This document shows positions 60,269 to 64,000 of a DNA stretch of 64,000 bases, piece by piece (the stretch's first letter is position 1; every line of letters begins with the position of its first letter). The position numbers and the translations under genes are program-made. Where the stretch lies: positions 48,759,942 through 48,823,941 of the forward strand of contig NC_065542.1 in the NCBI RefSeq assembly GCF_932294415.1, read 5' to 3'. Under the pieces are notes generated by a model. It searched no databases. It worked only from the letters and a program-made list of their open reading frames with translations, and was not told the origin of the DNA. Origin of the DNA: Quercus robur (lineage: Eukaryota > Streptophyta > Magnoliopsida > Fagales > Fagaceae).

Positions 60269-61139
60269 TAAAGTCCAAAATGTTTGCTAATGAAAACAAT
60301 ATTCACGAGATCATTACATGTGGGACGTTTCAGGATAAAACAATCCTAAATCTCACATTTACCTCATTGCTTACAATGACAATTACATGATCAAATAATT
60401 TCATCCTAACAAGGTATACCAGCTTAGAGAGACACTTGTGCAACAACATAATTTACACGAACCAGCCTAGAGACGAGTCTAGCCAATTCAAACCATTTTG
60501 CCTAATTTTAACCTTTTTAATTACATCGTTAATTTGAATAAATTTTTCTTTTAAATTGGGTTGGAAGAATCTCCTTCAACTCATTACGTGGCAATTCATA
60601 AGACTAGCTAGTAATTTTATGACAAAATATTTAATCACATAATTCATAAAATCATTTGAACAAGTTGCATGACTATATATTTAGATCTGTAATTTCATCA
60701 TTTTCATGCACAAAGCACATACTAAAAATAGAGAGTAAATTGTTTATAGATGCAATAAATACAGTTCTGAAATCATAGGGGACGTAGTCAAGCCCACTAG
60801 TTAAAGCAATTGAACAAGAACAAATATAATCGTTTGATTTATCGATATCATACTACTTATATGGACGATCTGAATTCTTATATCTAGAAAAAGCAAAAGC
60901 ATTGGCACCTCTAGAGATTGCAGTGGCACCATAAATCTAAGTTCAAATATACAATAGCAACTAATAAACATTAAACAGAAGGAATTTATGGGGACTTTGG
61001 ACTTGCTTTACTGTGACTAAAATGCTTGATATGACATTCCTTCCGCTTGTATTGATCAAAGTTGGGTATGAAGTATGAACGTATGAATTATTATTCGTGG
61101 AATTTGATCAACTAGGTTTACAAAAACACACACATAATT

Positions 61140-61285
61140 TCTTGGTGTCCAATTAGAACTCTCTCTCTCCTCTCATTCTCAACTCTCGCCACTCAGCAGC
61201 ACCGAAGGCCGAAGCTGCTGAAGTCCTATCCAATGCCAATTTGCCACCACAACACTACCATTGATCCGCCACCACTGGCACTGAG
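61140..61285 (+). other. Transcript-leader-like CT-rich segment ending at a donor-like site
   Basis: CTCTCTCTCTCC... is followed by C-rich sequence (CACCACAACACTACC, CCGCCACCACTGGCAC) and then GA-GTAAGT at about 61284-61291. It could be a noncoding first exon of VPS45 or a relic. No ATG frame of note. Confidence 0.3.
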
Positions 61286-62015
61286 TAAGTCCATTTCGCC
61301 TCTCTCCCCTTGCTTAGCTTGTTTGTTTTTATTTATTTATTTATTTAATTTTGGTGGGATTTGATATTTAGACCTTATGTTTTCATTTGTTGTGGATTTT
61401 GATATGTGGGTTTTGACTTTGTGTTTTTGAATCCTTTGTGGGTTTGCAAGTTATAGTGGTTGTTTTAGTTTGAAAATTTCAAACTGATAGAACCAATTGC
61501 CCCAATAAAAAAAAACCGCACTACGTAAGGTTGAAGAACCAATCACATTTGTGTAGTGTCAAAATTAGGGTAAAAACTGCACCAACCGCATCATGTACTC
61601 TCCTAATTTTAGAGGTTTATAAAAATTAAACTTGTCATTAAACTCAATCCGTCACTTTAATAGTTGAACTCGCCCAACCTGCTAAGAAATAAATATTATA
61701 TCAATTAAGTTGTTATTGGCTTCTTATACAAGCCTAGCTCCACATATGTTTGGAGGCAAAATTTACATTTAAAAAAAAAAGAAAAAAAAAAGAAGTGAAG
61801 GCCCAAAAATGTTGATTTATTTATTTATATTTTTATAAAAAGTTAGGGATAAATTATTTTATACGTAATTTTGATAAGCCTGCCTGGTTGATGTCTTCCC
61901 ACTGAAACGGTGCGTTTGCCCCCCTCGTTTCCACTGCAACTTCTCTCTCTCACATTTCAACAGTCATAAACACTTTCGCTCCGAATCCGAAAATCCAGTA
62001 CAAAGCAGAATTCAA

Positions 62016-62019
<4 letters not shown>

Positions 62020-62047
<28 letters not shown>
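62020..62047 (+). repeat. (ATC)n microsatellite in the VPS45 5' leader
   Basis: About nine ATC/CAT triplets lie between 62020 and 62047, roughly 40 bp before the start codon and inside the CT-rich region (from ~61940) that looks like the 5' UTR. Confidence 0.8.
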
Positions 62048-62048
<1 letters not shown>

Positions 62049-62083
62049 TAGATCAGAGCCGTGGATCGGAGTGGACCTGAAAC

Positions 62084-62715
62084 ATGGTGCTGATATCGGC
62101 CGTACGCGATTACATCAACCGGATGTTACAGGACATCTCGGGCATGAAGGTTCTCATCCTCGATTCTCACACGGTAATCCTCGTTCCCAAACACTCCTCC
62201 TCTTCATTTCTTCTTTTTTTTAACCAATTAGTATATTTTCTCTGTTTGGACTTTCGAATTTGATTTCCTAGAAAATTCTGAGTAGGATTTGAATTTCAAT
62301 CTCTTTGTTTGGAAATAAAGAAGTAACTGCAACTGAATTCACAGACTGATATAACTTTAAAGCCTATGAATTCATTTTTTTTCTTCTTATTTATATGATT
62401 GACAATTTGAGTTTTTGGAATTTGAATTCTCTTTCCTATAATTATGTTCTACTTTGTTCATTAATCGTTAGTTTTATATTGTTGGATTCCATAGTTTCAA
62501 TGTTGTAAAATTCAAAATGCCGTAAAGTGCAAATTTCGCGGAGAAGAACAATTGCTTGGGCCGTGTTTGAATTGCATGAAAATACTTCATTGTATTGTGT
62601 GCGCGCGCGTGTGCGTGCTGTTGCGTGTTCTAATGCATTGTCATGAAGGGTCTATGGAACCCTGCATCATGGATGTTGTTGAAAAAAAATTACAAATTCT
62701 CGTGATTTTGTTTTT

Positions 62716-62749
<34 letters not shown>

Positions 62750-64000
62750 TTTTTGGGATAAAATCCTTCTCGTATGAGAGAATGTTAGCTTCAATTGCTA
62801 ATGGAATAATGCTAGTAACACAAAAAAAACCCATAACTTTGCCACAACTTGTTCACGAACCCACCACTCACAACTTGCCATGTGGACAAGTTGTGAAAAA
62901 AGTTGTGGGTTTTGTTATGGCCATTCAGTTTTTTCATGAGTAGTAGATAAACTGCCAATGCCCCTTTGTTGTTTGTTTTGATTCTGTTTACATTTTTTTT
63001 TGTTGGCTGAATCTACTGATTTGGAATTTCACCATTGTGCTAGATTCGGATTGGGTCTAGTGGGTTAAGAAGTAAAAGAGAGATACTCATCAATTTAGTT
63101 AATGATTTGCAGGTTAGTATAGTTAGTGTTGGGTATTCACAGTCAGAACTTCTTCAGAAAGAAGTATTCTTGGTAGAATTGGTAGATTCCATTTACAAAT
63201 CAAAAGAACCAATGTCACATCTTAAAGCGGTTTACTTCCTTCGGCCCACTTCAGAGAATATCCAGCATTTGCGGCAACAGCTAGCTAGTCCTAGATTTGG
63301 AGAGTACCACCTATGTAAGTTTTGTTAATAATTTGAGAGGAGCAAAAATGTTAACTTGCCACTGAAATTATAATTAAATGTTTTAAAATTTTCATTGGTG
63401 ATTATTGGCTATTGATTTGAAGCTTCTTTGTGTGTATCTGAATTTCGTACAGTTTTCTCCAACATATTGAAGGATACTCAGATTCATAATTTAGCTGATG
63501 CAGATGAACAGGAAGTTGTTCAGCAGATCCAGGTAACTCTTTCACCGACTAAAAACTGTTTTGCATTACTAAAAAATTTTTGGTTGATATTTTACTTTAC
63601 TGTTTTTCATTTTAGCTACTCTGAAAAATAATATTCAACTCAACTTAGGGAATCTATCATAATTGAAAACGGGAAGAAAAATTGGGAAAAAAGGGTAAGC
63701 TTTTAGTATCTTTAGCATGTCATTGTCAAAGGCTTGCATATATGGGGTTGCTTAAACATGGTCTGAAACTCCAAATTCTTGTTCTGATGCATGAGTAGAT
63801 GTTATCTTATTTGACCTTGTTTTTATGCCACCTCATATTAACTGTAAAGTTAGATATAATTGTTATCTCTATCTTGCAGGAATTTTATGCGGACTTTGTA
63901 GCAATTGATCCTTACCATTTCACTTTGAATATGCTGTCAAATCACATTTATATGCTCCCAGCAGTTGTAGATCCTTCAAATTCGCAGCACTTCTGTGACC
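62084..64000 (+). CDS. VPS45: Vacuolar protein sorting-associated protein 45 (partial, 5' exons)
   Basis: Coding exons: 62084-62173, 63113-63314, 63453-63532, and 63880 to the window end (incomplete). All joins are GT-AG and in frame. The product starts MVLISAVRDYINRMLQDISG, followed by VLILDSHT, SQSELLQKEVFLVELVDSI, LKAVYFLRPTSENIQ, FGEYHLFFSNILKDTQIH, DEQEVVQQIQEFYADF and NMLSNHIYMLPAVVDPS. This is the conserved N-terminal part of plant VPS45, an SM (Sec1/Munc18) protein. Family knowledge: it binds TGN syntaxins of the SYP4 group and promotes SNARE assembly for trans-Golgi/vacuolar traffic. About 155 of the family's ~570 residues are visible here. Intron 1 contains a small MITE and a long poly(T). 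Confidence 0.95.
62820..62925. mobile_element. Small foldback in VPS45 intron 1
   Basis: The left arm AACCCATAACTTTGCCACAACTTGT pairs with the right arm ACAAGTTGTGAAAAAAGTTGTGGG(TT). About 105 bp, noncoding, inside the intron. Confidence 0.55.

Overview
This window reads as nuclear DNA of a flowering plant, most likely a woody eudicot. Genes are split by GT-AG introns, the intergenic DNA is AT-rich and full of microsatellites, and non-LTR retrotransposon pieces, solo LTRs, SINE-like copies and many foldback (MITE-like) elements lie between and inside genes. The repeat style (a TGTGGGG...CA solo LTR type and abundant TIR elements of the GGGTGCGTTTG type) makes me guess Fagales (oak/chestnut/beech type). 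That is an impression, not a demonstration.

Genes from left to right: (1) RH50, a chloroplast DEAD-box RNA helicase on the minus strand (1135-13360). It has eight exons that I could join in frame into 722 residues, and its introns are swollen by LINE and MITE debris. (2) Just upstream on the same strand, two exon-like pieces (13507-13600 and 16104-16157) of a decayed plastid ribosomal protein uL18 gene. (3) An intronless atypical bHLH gene of the IBH1/IBH1-like type on the plus strand (28897-29367). (4) A tandem family of small secreted proline-rich PELPK-like cell-wall proteins on the minus strand: a full gene (34742-35275), a pseudogene split by a hAT-like insertion (about 37195-37855) and a shorter intact paralogue (41778-42116). 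They sit inside a several-kb local duplication. (5) BASS1, a plastid bile-acid:sodium symporter family transporter, minus strand, five exons, 436 residues (43914-47396). (6) The 5' part of VPS45, an SM-family vesicle-fusion protein, plus strand, first four coding exons (62084 to the window end).

The rest is gene-poor: 16.2-28.6 kb, 29.5-34.7 kb, 35.4-41.7 kb and 47.5-61.9 kb hold no gene I can defend. They do hold well-resolved transposon archaeology. There are two solo LTRs with perfect 5-bp target-site duplications, and a MITE nested in another MITE with an empty-site paralogue in the same window. A hAT-like insert interrupts a PELPK copy whose intact paralogue gives the pre-insertion sequence. 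There is also a set of 'tail-only' retroposition scars, in which a 10-20 bp direct repeat flanks little more than a poly(A) tract.

The genes do not form a pathway together. RH50, the uL18 remnant and BASS1 are plastid-related; IBH1-like and the PELPK-like genes relate to growth and the cell wall; VPS45 is housekeeping trafficking. I found no CRISPR, operon, tRNA or rRNA gene, and no convincing new multi-gene system. The most novel material is the insertion history and two unexplained hairpins.
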